A stretch of DNA of 43,479 nucleotides, from NCBI GenBank assembly GCA_964502525.1, contig CAZCXH010000022.1:1-43479 (forward strand), given 5' to 3'. The DNA is from DATLYB01 sp964502525. Its GTDB lineage: Bacteria > Bacteroidota > Bacteroidia > Chitinophagales > CAIOSU01. How positions within the stretch are numbered: the first letter of the stretch is position 1; each line of letters opens with the position of its first letter. This document shows positions 7,801 through 16,569 of this stretch, piece after piece. The notes under the pieces are model-generated. The model was not told the DNA's origin, did no database searches, and saw only the letters and a list, made by a program, of their open reading frames with translations. Position numbers and translations under genes: made by a program.

Positions 7801-10800
7801 GGCATGAAACAGGGGCGGATCATTCACAGGAATCACCGTCACTTTGAAGCTGTCAATATAAATGCTGTTCTCGCTCTGTCCGTCATTGGCTATTATAGCG
7901 AACAACTGTTCACCTGATGCATTGTTTATGGAGTTCAGATGCAGCGATCCGGTCAAGCTGTCAAATGCAACTGAAAGGAACGGCACTGAAGCGGGTTGCA
8001 GAGAGTAGCGAACGCTTTGCTGCTGCTCGTCTGCTGCAACTGAAATGGGAGTGATCGCGGCATGAGCCATGCCGAAATCCTCGTTCAATGCCAAATCAGC
8101 AGGAGCCGAGAACATGGGCGGATCATTTACCGGATTCACCTGAACTGTGAACGCCTGGCTCGCAAGATGATGCTCTGCTTGTCCATCGTCCACCAATATG
8201 GAGATTTCAGCATAACCGGACTTGTTCGCAACAGGCTCAAAACTCAGCATGGCGTAAGGCTGCCCGTTTGTGTAACTGACAGCCACGCTGGCCAGCAGCA
8301 ATGGATTATCACAACCTGCTGAAATATTCAATGGTTCGGCTTCATTCGCGCCAGCGGAGATTCCGGTCAGTTGAATCATTTGCAGCGGAGCGTCTTCATC
8401 AATCACAACATCCGGTAATGCATTCAGCGTTGGATAATCGTTGACAGGGACAACTTCCACCGTGAATGATATGGTGAATTCATTGTTGGCTTGCTGACCG
8501 TCAGTAAGCCTGACAGTGATAATCGCAGTTCCATGCATGTCCGCATTGGGAGCATACGACAGCATTCCGAAATCATCCGGAGAATTGTATTGAATCAACG
8601 GATGGGGAATAATTGCAGGATTAGAAGAGGAAGCTGAAATGGCAAGCGACTGATTTTCTTCCGCACCGGCAGCAATTCCCCCAAGAGAAATATATTGCGT
8701 CAGAGCATCTTCCTGGATGACCTGGCTGGCAATTGCATCCATAACAGGCGCATCATTCACCGCATTTACCGTCAGCATGAAAGTTTCGCTGTGAAGATTG
8801 CTGAATGCTTTGCCGTCATCAGCCGTGATTGTAAAGAGTTGCTGTCCGGACGCATCGGGCATGGAAGTGAATGAAACTTCTCCGGTAGCGCTGTGGAAGG
8901 AAACAGATGCAAACGAAACATTCGAGGGATGAAGCGTGTATGACACCGTTTCACCGGCCTCCACGTATGCCGGATTGGGATTGACTATCAGCGTCTCTGT
9001 GTTCGAAAAATCTTCATCCACTGAGATATTGCCGCTAACCGCAAAGACAGGGGACAGGTTGGTTTCGCTTACTGTCAGGGTGAAGGCGGCTGAATAAACA
9101 TGGTTCTCTGCCTGACCGTCATCCGCGATAACCGTGAAAACCTGGGTGCCGAAACCGTTCGGCACTGAGGTGATTTCAACAACTCCCGTAGCCTGATTGA
9201 TAAGAACATTGGCAAATGCAACTGATGCAGGGCTTAGCGAATAAGTTACAGATTGTCCTGATTCATCATCAGGGGAAACCGGGGATGCAATAACTCTTAA
9301 AGTGTCGGTAAAATTTTCATCGGCAGAAACATCACCGCTTAAAGCAAACACAGGCTGGTCATTCACCGCGTTTACTGCAAGAATAAAGGATCCCGTTGCA
9401 ATTGAATGTTGCGACTGGCCGTCATCAGCCGTAACCGTGAAAATCTCCGACCCGCTGGAATCTTTAACCGACAGCACCTCTACCCTGCCCGTCAACGAAT
9501 CAATGGAAATATTCGCAAATGAAACGGATGGAGGATTAAGCGAATAAATCACCTGTTGGCTCATTTCGTCTGCCGGCACATTGCTGCCTGAAATCGTGAC
9601 GATGGCTGGTACGCTGAAATCTTCATCCAGCAGCAAATCACCGCTTAACGTGAATGAAGGCGCATCATTCACGGCATTCACAACAAGCATGAACGATCCG
9701 GTTGCAAGATGATTTTCACCCTGCCCGTCATCGGCTGTGATGGTGAACAACTCCATGCCGTTCCCATCGGACAGCGAACGGATGGTTACTGCACCGGTTG
9801 ACGAATCAAACTCAATCTCCGCAAAATCAACTGATGCTGGGTTCAAAGAATATGTTATCGTTTGCAGTTGTTCGTCAGATGGCGCGACTGACGGAAACAC
9901 CTGAACGGCTCTTGTGCCGGAGTAATCTTCGGTTTCAATCACATCACCGCTGAGCGTGAACGAAGGCGCGTCATTCACCGAAATAACCGTCAGCACGAAT
10001 GTTTCAGAAGCAAGATTATTGGAAGGCTGCCCGTCATCGGCTGTAATGGTAAATAATTGGCTGCCGGATGCATCCTCAACGGATGATATGCTTATTTCTC
10101 CGGTAGCGCTGTTGAAATTTATGCCTGCAAAATCAACACTTGATGGCGACAGCGCGTAAGTCACTGTTTGTCCGGTTTCATTCGGATGCACCGGGTCCGG
10201 AATTACGGCAACGCGCCTCGTTCCCGCAAAATCCTCCGCCTCCGTTACCGATCCGCTGAGGCTGAATGTAGGAGCATAATTTCCTTCTCCGATAAGAAGA
10301 TTGAATCCTGCGCTGGCAAGGTTGTTCCCGGATTGACCATCATTGGCAATTACGGCAAACAACATGCTGCCGAATGAATCAGCAATGGCTGCAACACTCA
10401 CCGTTCCTGTTGCAGGATCAATCGTTACGTTGGCGAAGCTCACGGATGCAGGCTGCAACGAGTAGGATACAATCTGACCGGCTTCATCCGCAGGAACATA
10501 CCCGGGAGCGGCAGTCACGAAACGGGTGCCGGAAAAATTTCTTTCTTCTTCAATATTTCCACTCAACGAAAACAGCGGAGCATCGTTCACCGCGCTGACC
10601 GACACTAACATATAGCGTGTAATCGTGTTATTATCCGATTGGCCATCATTCACCACAACCGTAATGGTCGCAATTCCCGATTTATCAGCGGCAGGCGCAA
10701 ATGAAATGGAGCCTGAGCCTGACGGATTGCTGTAATTCACTGTTGGATTGGGTATCAGCGAGAGATTGTCTGAGCTGGCGGTAATAGTCAGAGTCTGGCT

Positions 10801-13800
10801 TTCATTCGGCCCGGAGGTGATTCCTGACAGGGCGATGGTTTGCATCCCTGCATCTTCATTGATCATCAAATCGTTGAGCGCATTCAGTGTTGGAGCATCA
10901 TTCACCGCATTCACCGTAACGGTAAAATTTCTGGTGAATAGATTGTTGACAGCAGCGCCATCATTGACGGTAAGCGTAATCGTTGCAGAACCGTTTTTAT
11001 TGTCTGCCGGGATAAGCGACAGCGCTGCAGTTGCATCAGGATTGAGATAAGAAACAACGGGATTTGGGATAAGCGCTGTGTTGCTGGACGTAGCGGTGAA
11101 AACCAGCATTTGCGCCTCGTTAGGTCCTGCCATGATTCCGGTTAATGTGATTTGCTGCATGCCTGCATCTTCCGGAACAGCCAGATCGCTTACCGGGCTG
11201 AAATAAGGCGCATCGTTCACTGCATTCACGGTGACAATCATGTTGCGCGTGATGGTGTTGTTCACCGCTCCGCCATCATTAACCGTCACGCTGATAATGG
11301 CAATACCGTCCATATTCGGATTGATTTGAAGCGTCAGCGATCCGGTTGAACCGCCTGCATAGCTGACAACAGGCTGCGGAACAAGAGCCGTATTGCTTGA
11401 TAAAGCCGAAACCGTAATTGTCTGGCTGCCATTGTCTCCGTCACCGATTCCCGTCAACGCAATCACCTGCGCAGACGCATCTTCATTCAGGAGCACATCA
11501 GCAAGCGGATCAAGGGTGGGTGCATCGTTAATCGAGCCGACAGTCAGGCTGAAAGTCTGCGAATAAGTGTTATTCATTGCTTGCCCGTCATTGGCTGCCA
11601 CTGTAAATGTTTGGCTGCCGGATTTGCCTGTAATCGAAGTGAATGTTGTTTGTCCTGTAGAGGCATTAAATGATACATTGGCGAAACTCACGGAAGCGGG
11701 CGCCAGCGAATAAGTGACGGTTTGACCCGCCTCATTGGAAGGAACGGCATTCGGAGCAACTGTTACCGTTCTGCTTCCGGCAAAATCTTCGTTTTCAACC
11801 ACATCACCGCTCACCGTGAAAGCGGGCGCATCATTCACCGGGTTCACCTGCAACTGAAAGGTGGCTGAATGAAGGTTATTCTGAGACTGGTTATCATTGG
11901 CGGTTACGGTAAACTGCTGCGAGCCGAACGCATTCGGCTTGGAAGTGATGGTTACCAGTCCCGTGAGGCTGTCAATGCTGACATTCGCAAAACCCACTGA
12001 TGCCGGGCTGATGCTGAACCTGACCGGCTGCGCAGTTTCATCGGAAGGAACCGGTGAAATGGATGCGCTAACAGTTTGCGCTCCGCTGAAATCTTCATCT
12101 GCCGTGATATTTCCGCTCAGGGTAAAGACCGGAGGATCATTCACCGCGCTGACGTTAAGCGTGAAAGTTTGCGAGTAAGTATTGTTGGATGATTGGCCGT
12201 CATTGGCAACAACGGTGAAAACCTGGCTGCCATTCGCATTATCAATCTTGCTGATGGATACATTGCCCGTTGAAGCATTGATGGATACATTAGCGAAACT
12301 TACTGATGACGGCTGCAAGCTATAGGTTACCGCCTGAGATTGTTCATCGGCAGGAACCGAAGCAGCAGTCGCATATACCGTTCTTGTTCCGCTGAAATCT
12401 TCACCCGCATTGATGCTTCCGCTCAGCGTGAATGCCGGAGCATCATTCAGCGCATTAATGGTGAGCGTAAATGTTTGCGAGTAAGTGTTATTGGAAGATT
12501 GCCCGTCATTCGCAATCACCGTAAACACCTGGCTGCCTATGCCGTTCGCAACTTTGGTGACGGATACGGTTCCGTTAGATGAATTGATGGAAACATTGGC
12601 AAAACTTACCGATGAAGGTTGCAATGAATAGGTGATTGACTGAGATGCCTCATCCGAAGGCACCGGTGAAGGCGCTGCCGTTACGGTTTTCGTTCCCGAG
12701 AAATCTTCATCTTCCGTAATGTTTCCGCTTAATGAAAATGCAGGAGCATCATTCACAGGGCTGACAGCAAGCGTGAAGGTTTGGGAATACGTGTTGTTGG
12801 AGGACTGTCCGTCATTTGCCGTCACGGTGAACTCCTGGCTGCCGTTGCCGTTCGCCACTTTGGTGATGGATACAGTTCCGGTGGAAGCATTAATGGAAAC
12901 ATTGGCAAAACTCACTGAAGCGGGCGACAGGCTGTAACTCACGGATTGAGATTGTTCATCTGCCGGCACTGTCGCAGGGCTAACTGAAACTGTTTTATTT
13001 CCACTGAAATCTTCCTGCTCGCTGATGTTGCCGCTCAGGGCGAAAGACGGAGCATCATTCACTGCCGTTATCGTCAGGGTAAAGGGTTGGGAATAAGTGT
13101 TATTGGCTGATTGGCCATCGTTGGCAATCACCGTGAATACCTGGCTGCCATTGCCATTTGCCACTTTGGTGATGGATACGGTTCCGGTGGAAGTATTAAT
13201 GGAAACATTGGCAAAACTCACTGAGGAAGGTTGCAGACTATAAGTTACGCTCTGAGATTGCTCGTCAGCAGGGACAGTTGCCGGAGAAACGGAAACCGTT
13301 TTAGTGCCGGAAAACCCTTCCTGTTCGGTGATGTTGCCGCTCAAGTTGAATGCGGGCGCATCATTCACCGGTGAAACGGTAAGCGTAAAGGTTTTGCTGG
13401 CAGTGTTGTTCACCGGTTGTCCGTCATTGGCGGTGATGGTGAAAACCTGCGAGCCGTTGCCGTTTTGAACAGAGTTCACAGTAACCTTTCCGGTTGAAGA
13501 ATTGATGGAAACATTCGCAAATGACACGGATGCCGGTGAAAGGCTGTATGTCACCGTTTGTCCGCTTTCGGAGGGAGGAACCGGATCGGGAGTAACGGTT
13601 ACGTGCTGGGCGGAGGCGAAATCCTCATTCACCGTGATGTTACCGCTTGTGGTAAAGGTTGGGGCGGTGTTCTGAACCTTCACAATTTCAATCGCATTTA
13701 TTTTCGAATTGTTGATCACCTTGGTGAATACGAGGTTCAGTTGCCCGTCACTCACGCTGGCATTGAATGTTTTGACCGCGGCAGCATATCCTCCCGCATC

Positions 13801-15792
13801 CGCGTAGATATCGTAGTTGTTTAAAACCCGAGTTCCTTCGAGGTCAACATGAAACACCCGGGAGCCAACTGCCTGCCCGCCACTCCATATTTCCGCAAAA
13901 TAGAGTGAAACCGTATAGCTGCCGTTGGGAATGCCGACATTGTAGCTGAAATTTCCATAGCGTTCAGATTTGTATAATAAATCATCATTGGAATTTGAAA
14001 TGCTTGGGTTGGTGGAGCTTACACCTGCAGTGCCAGATGTGTAATAGATATCAGCGCTGAAGGTGTCGCCATCCGCGGCAATATACTGGGATCCACCGCA
14101 GTTGATGCGCACGGTGGTCGCCACGCCAAGGTATTCATCAACAAATCCATCGCAGTCGTTGTCCTTGCCATCGGCAATTTCAGTCGCGCCCGGATAAATA
14201 TTGGGATTGGAGTCATCGCAGTCATCATCATTGGCAACATAGCCTGCCGGCTGGGATGCGGCCCAAACGGTATCTAAAACGTTTCCATACGTGTCTTCAT
14301 CATCATCAGCAAAATATTGAGTCAGCGTGGCTGTGCCGTAATCACCAGGCTCAAACACGGTGATGCCATGCGACCCGTAGGTCACCGCCCAAATGGTTCC
14401 AGGGAAGATGTCAACATCGCCCTGAGCGGTAACATCAAGCGGTGTGGTGCCGAAACCGGAGGCAAGCACGGTTTGTCCGCCAGGCACCATCGTATCGCCT
14501 GCTGCGGTCATTTTGAAACGATATATCTTTCCGTTAAATGAGGCAGCCAGCAAGTTGCCTTTCATGGCATTGCTGAAGTTGGAAGCGGTGTATTCCGCCA
14601 TGCCGTTGGTAGATGCGCAAATCCCGGTGACCGCATCCGGATGATTGGCCGGAATGATATAAGAACACTCCACCGGATTTTCGCTTCCCACCGGAACAGG
14701 CGACTGCGGATTGGACGCATTAAACTTATTGTTGCGGTTGCCGCGTGTTGGATTGGGATGACCTGCATAATATCCCTGCGAAGGAATGTAATGCATATAG
14801 TCGCAATACATCACACCCGGCTCGCTGGTGGCATTGCTGCAAGCTACAGGCTCTCCGCCCCAGTTGGCGTTGGGTCCATTGTCAAAGCTGTACATCTTTC
14901 CCGCCTGGGTTATCACCAGATCATAGTTATTTCTCCATCCGGGAGAATAAACCTGCACCGGACCACTGGGGTCAATGATAGCCTGGTTTTTGCCGTTGTT
15001 CCCACCAAATGGATCAGTATTGTCCACATAACCCGGAACGCTGCTGCTGTTCGTCTTGTCTTCATCGTCCAGCGTGGGCAAATCATAAGTGGTGTTGCCG
15101 ATGGCGTTGAGGTTGATCTTCAGGATCGCTGATGACAGCGCATATTCCGGAGTGTAAACAAGGTTGTTGGAAGGCGCGCCCATGTTGGTGTTTCCGCCCT
15201 GGCACACATAAAGAATATTGTTCACCTTGTCTAATTGCATGCCGTTGGTGGAGTGATTCTCTTCTGAGCGCGGCAACCCGCGCACCAGGTCAAGGCGCTG
15301 CCAGGAGGAACCGTTTTTGGTAAGCTTTGAAATCACACCGCTGTTTGTGTCGAGAAACTTGTCATTCCCGGGTCCATTCGTGCCGCCACCGATGCGCGGG
15401 TCGCTGGAGCTGACATAAAGCACAGGGTTCGCGGCAGTTCCGGTCACCAAAAGACCTGTAACCTGCCTGGTGTTGACGGTTGCATTCAGCGCCCCGTCAT
15501 CATTATGGTTGGGTATCTGCTGAATAGCGGTGATGACTTCGGTATTAGTCACACTGTAATTATTCGCACCGCTGCGCGAAATCGTGTAAGCATGGATAAG
15601 CCCGTTTTGCTGAGAAACGTAGAGCCGCCCGTCAGGGCCGAACTGCAGCGAGGTGGGATTGTAAATCGTTTCTCCCGCCAATGCGCTGGAGGTGAAACTT
15701 ACGGTTTGTGAACTGCCCTTCTCCGTAAAAAGGAAGAGGAACAAACCAATGAGCGCAGGGAAGAAACCAAAGGATACAAATTTAGTATTCAT
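4801..15792 (-). CDS. giant T9SS-exported surface protein: propeller, MopE motif, malectin, ~25 NDAP repeats, two cupredoxins
   Basis: 3663 residues. A signal peptide (1-29) is followed by a beta-propeller resembling glucose/sorbosone dehydrogenases (about 30-490). Next are an Asp-rich MopE-like metal-binding motif (521-553), a malectin-like domain (about 556-705), and some 25 Ig/cadherin-like repeats of about 102 residues beginning NDAPxF (708 to about 3200 and 3390-3460). Two plastocyanin-type domains follow, with ligands H3233, C3274, H3277, M3282 and H3328, C3369, H3372, M3377. Both have the C-x2-H-x4-M-[IV]-G signature. An FN3-like domain (about 3462-3556) and a T9SS sorting domain (about 3573-3663) end the protein. 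The copper domains interrupt the final repeat: its first half is before about residue 3200 and its second half resumes near 3396. A cytochrome c gene lies 44 bases upstream in the same direction. Redox activity at the cell surface is inferred; catalysis by the propeller is not shown. Confidence 0.92.
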   Translation of the reverse strand: MNTKFVSFGFFPALIGLFLFLFTEKGSSQTVSFTSSALAGETIYNPTSLQFGPDGRLYVSQQNGLIHAYTISRSGANNYSVTNTEVITAIQQIPNHNDDGALNATVNTRQVTGLLVTGTAANPVLYVSSSDPRIGGGTNGPGNDKFLDTNSGVISKLTKNGSSWQRLDLVRGLPRSEENHSTNGMQLDKVNNILYVCQGGNTNMGAPSNNLVYTPEYALSSAILKINLNAIGNTTYDLPTLDDEDKTNSSSVPGYVDNTDPFGGNNGKNQAIIDPSGPVQVYSPGWRNNYDLVITQAGKMYSFDNGPNANWGGEPVACSNATSEPGVMYCDYMHYIPSQGYYAGHPNPTRGNRNNKFNASNPQSPVPVGSENPVECSYIIPANHPDAVTGICASTNGMAEYTASNFSNAMKGNLLAASFNGKIYRFKMTAAGDTMVPGGQTVLASGFGTTPLDVTAQGDVDIFPGTIWAVTYGSHGITVFEPGDYGTATLTQYFADDDEDTYGNVLDTVWAASQPAGYVANDDDCDDSNPNIYPGATEIADGKDNDCDGFVDEYLGVATTVRINCGGSQYIAADGDTFSADIYYTSGTAGVSSTNPSISNSNDDLLYKSERYGNFSYNVGIPNGSYTVSLYFAEIWSGGQAVGSRVFHVDLEGTRVLNNYDIYADAGGYAAAVKTFNASVSDGQLNLVFTKVINNSKINAIEIVKVQNTAPTFTTSGNITVNEDFASAQHVTVTPDPVPPSESGQTVTYSLSPASVSFANVSINSSTGKVTVNSVQNGNGSQVFTITANDGQPVNNTASKTFTLTVSPVNDAPAFNLSGNITEQEGFSGTKTVSVSPATVPADEQSQSVTYSLQPSSVSFANVSINTSTGTVSITKVANGNGSQVFTVIANDGQSANNTYSQPFTLTITAVNDAPSFALSGNISEQEDFSGNKTVSVSPATVPADEQSQSVSYSLSPASVSFANVSINASTGTVSITKVANGNGSQEFTVTANDGQSSNNTYSQTFTLAVSPVNDAPAFSLSGNITEDEDFSGTKTVTAAPSPVPSDEASQSITYSLQPSSVSFANVSINSSNGTVSVTKVANGIGSQVFTVIANDGQSSNNTYSQTFTLTINALNDAPAFTLSGSINAGEDFSGTRTVYATAASVPADEQSQAVTYSLQPSSVSFANVSINASTGNVSISKIDNANGSQVFTVVANDGQSSNNTYSQTFTLNVSAVNDPPVFTLSGNITADEDFSGAQTVSASISPVPSDETAQPVRFSISPASVGFANVSIDSLTGLVTITSKPNAFGSQQFTVTANDNQSQNNLHSATFQLQVNPVNDAPAFTVSGDVVENEDFAGSRTVTVAPNAVPSNEAGQTVTYSLAPASVSFANVSFNASTGQTTFTSITGKSGSQTFTVAANDGQAMNNTYSQTFSLTVGSINDAPTLDPLADVLLNEDASAQVIALTGIGDGDNGSQTITVSALSSNTALVPQPVVSYAGGSTGSLTLQINPNMDGIAIISVTVNDGGAVNNTITRNMIVTVNAVNDAPYFSPVSDLAVPEDAGMQQITLTGIMAGPNEAQMLVFTATSSNTALIPNPVVSYLNPDATAALSLIPADNKNGSATITLTVNDGAAVNNLFTRNFTVTVNAVNDAPTLNALNDLMINEDAGMQTIALSGITSGPNESQTLTITASSDNLSLIPNPTVNYSNPSGSGSISFAPAADKSGIATITVVVNDGQSDNNTITRYMLVSVSAVNDAPLFSLSGNIEEERNFSGTRFVTAAPGYVPADEAGQIVSYSLQPASVSFANVTIDPATGTVSVAAIADSFGSMLFAVIANDGQSGNNLASAGFNLLIGEGNYAPTFSLSGSVTEAEDFAGTRRVAVIPDPVHPNETGQTVTYALSPSSVDFAGINFNSATGEISISSVEDASGSQLFTITADDGQPSNNLASETFVLTVISVNDAPSFTLSGDVIETEDYSGTRAVQVFPSVAPSDEQLQTITYSLNPASVDFAEIEFDSSTGAVTIRSLSDGNGMELFTITADDGQGENHLATGSFMLVVNAVNDAPSFTLSGDLLLDEDFSVPAIVTISGSNVPADEMSQQVIYSLNPPSVSFANISIDSLTGRVEVLSVKDSSGSEIFTVTADDGQSQHSIATGSFILAVNAVNDQPVFALSGDVSADENFTDTLRVIASPVSPDDESGQSVTYSLSPASVAFANVLINQATGVVEITSVPNGFGTQVFTVIADDGQAENHVYSAAFTLTVSETNLSPVFAVSGNISVDEDFSNTETLIVNPNPAYVEAGETVSYTLHPSNVSFASVSFHSATGEVSFTSMPDASGQQLFTITADDGKAFSNLHSETFMLTVNAVNDAPVMDAIASQVIQEDALTQYISLGGIAAGAEENQSLAISASSSNPAIIPHPLIQYNSPDDFGMLSYAPNADMHGTAIITVRLTDGQQANNEFTISFTVEVVPVNDYPTLNALPDVVIDEDAPLQMIQLTGISAGANEAEPLNISAGCDNPLLLASVAVSYTNGQPYAMLSFEPVANKSGYAEISILVDDGQAEHHLASQAFTVQVNPVNDPPMFSAPADLALNEDFGMAHAAITPISVAADEQQQSVRYSLQPASVPFLSVAFDSLTGSLHLNSINNASGEQLFAIIANDGQSENSIYIDSFKVTVIPVNDPPLFHASSDVVLSEDFSLTAKVNIVKEAVPADEAGEIISYSLSPASVDFANISFNPATGKVNITAIPDGNGTQIFTITADDGQGVNNTATGTFMLKILPVNDAPAFSVSNDLYMTEDFSDTAAVSVTPGNIPADEAAQVATYSLSPASVSFANIEFDAQTGHFTATSIPDANGVQVFTITADDGQPVNNTVLKSFTLSVQPVNDAPLFSVSGDVAVAEDFASSQTVDMIPASVPLDEINQNVIYTLTPRYVGFAAIDFDSITGLVTVSSIQDANGSQLFTVTADDGQSSDNTASRSFMLAVEPVNDAPLFHMSQDIHLNEDFPITAMVDAIANPVPADEISQGVVYSLNPPSVDFANIMFDSATGHVMISAVPDGNGDQLFTVTANDGQSLNNIATGAFMLMIHPRNDAPLFTLSGDVTEDQDFTGTRSVTVTALPVPLDELPQIVQYSLNPSSVSFAQVAINAASGEVTIQPVQGRHGIQIFTVTANDGEVNNNTASASFTLTINAATELPAISLSGDVAVSEDFTTTEVVTVLANATSPNSYPVEARSNVFIPQDVYVFQGDIVEWTNYDGWHNVNADTAIFTDNPEGFGNAVDAPGWVFSHQFNIPGKYDYQCDPHALMGMIGSVTVLPNRPPIKHHVSVFNMAFSPRNLVILQGDTVEWTNTEGWHNVNFDTLAYPNNPVGFGNDVAGPGWKFSWVFDASGFYNYQCDPHVYMDMVGTVRVVERSGTLVGDTSLPVVYRLYPAASDLADVRIDSSTGTVLITSVPNRNGVQDFEVIADYGIGTKSDVFKLKVNPVDDQPGDFALLYPYNNSVEILDDKLQLKWNASPEVDGDNVSYALSINGLYDHITIMNITDTVMDIDASRYLKNDTLYEWWVTATDGISDMECSEHFFFKRTQATGWMSVDAADPISVIDFPNPFHTEVNLQYRLPGNWHVKITIYSLLGERVTVIADEDQLQGAHQIQWDGTDQKGTTIAPGMYFYHFEAADQEGKTYEKSGSLVNY

Positions 15793-15836
15793 GTCAGTCT
15801 GAGTTTTATAGTAAAACCTTATAAATTCAATTCCCG

Positions 15837-16253
15837 TCAGGGAGCCGATGATTTCTCACCCGCATTGAGAGAGCGGATGTAATGAATCAGCGACCACCGT
15901 TCTTCCGACTTCAAAATGTCCTTGAATCCGGGCATTTCCACTCTGCCCACGCTGAGCTTGTAATAGATCTCGCCATCAGTTTGATCCTGAACATCATCTG
16001 AAGTGAGATCAGCGCAGCGCGCTTTGAGGGTTTTTGCCATAGGACCGTCACCTTGACCGAGTGAGCCGTGACAAGACTGGCAGTTGAGTTTGAAAAGATA
16101 TTTGCCGTCAGTAATAACTGCGTTGGTTGCTTTCACCGGGTTGGTGAGTTTCTTGGCTTCTTCGGGAGCCTTCCACCGGTCATCCGTAGGCCTGAATGCC
16201 AGCAGTATCGTGAAACCGGAAATGAGAATGATCGTGTAAACAATGCCTTTCAT
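15837..16253 (-). CDS. secreted or lipid-anchor-free class I cytochrome c
   Basis: A single-haem c-type cytochrome of 138 residues. An N-terminal hydrophobic segment (about 4-20) should carry it across the inner membrane. The haem motif CQSCH is at residues 58-62, and M107 in EMPGF is the likely sixth ligand. The GQGDGP phrase after the haem site and the closing RWSLIHYIRSLN helix are typical of the cytochrome cbb3-CcoP/cytochrome c class. An unusually good Shine-Dalgarno, AGGAGG, precedes the ATG. The giant cupredoxin gene begins 44 bases downstream, so the pair is probably one operon. An FNR-box-like palindrome lies about 105-125 bases upstream of the start. It probably passes electrons in the periplasm; the partner is not known from sequence. 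Confidence 0.92.
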   Translation of the reverse strand: MKGIVYTIILISGFTILLAFRPTDDRWKAPEEAKKLTNPVKATNAVITDGKYLFKLNCQSCHGSLGQGDGPMAKTLKARCADLTSDDVQDQTDGEIYYKLSVGRVEMPGFKDILKSEERWSLIHYIRSLNAGEKSSAP

Positions 16254-16355
16254 ATCGCCTCCTTTTGCTTCTGAATTTCAACTCTGAAATAGCTCAGATT
16301 TTCATACTGCATGATAATACATGCATGAAGAAGGCGACATGATGACTGTCAACCA

Positions 16356-16379
16356 AAAAGTTGATTTTCGTCAACTTTT
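16356..16379 (-). promoter_or_regulatory. FNR-box-like palindrome upstream of the cytochrome c operon
   Basis: AAAAGTTGA and TCAACTTTT form perfect 9-base arms around a 6-base spacer. Within it TTGATTTTCGTCAA (16361-16374) matches the FNR consensus TTGATnnnnATCAA at 9 of 10 fixed positions. A third half-site, GTCAAC, lies at 16349-16354. A TATTAT word on the minus strand (16314-16319) is about 51 bases downstream of the centre, the spacing of a class I activator site in Proteobacteria. No TAnnTTTG is seen here. The matching regulator could be the FNR-like protein at 4075-4800. Confidence 0.6.
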
Positions 16380-16421
16380 AACCCGAATCGCTATTAATCA
16401 ATAGTTCGATGGTCTTTTACA

Positions 16422-16516
16422 CAGGGCTAAAGACCCTTAATGTCGGGTTATCCATTAATCCAGACATTAAAGCGAGATTAAAGCAGAATTGGGTTTTTAC
16501 AATGGCTTTAGTCCTG
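16422..16516. repeat. palindromic intergenic element
   Basis: CAGGGCTAAAG (16422-16432) and CTTTAGTCCTG (16506-16516) are inverted arms with one mismatch. Inside, TTAATGTC (16437-16444) pairs with GACATTAA (16463-16470). The CTAAAG words recall the arms of the cluster after tatD. Not coding. Confidence 0.55.
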
Positions 16517-16569
16517 ACCTGCAAAAAAAATGAACGAACTATTTATAAATTAACTTATAATAATAATCG

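Noticed and set aside
6240..13671. Regularly spaced 306-base similarity, at first sight CRISPR-like or a satellite array
   Set aside because: The period is that of a protein repeat in one continuous frame; there are no short identical repeats with unique spacers.
14641..15132. Long plus-strand open frames opposite the giant gene (here and at many places between 4.8 and 15.7 kb)
   Set aside because: They are shadows of the repeat-rich minus-strand gene, recur with the repeat period and show no domain logic.
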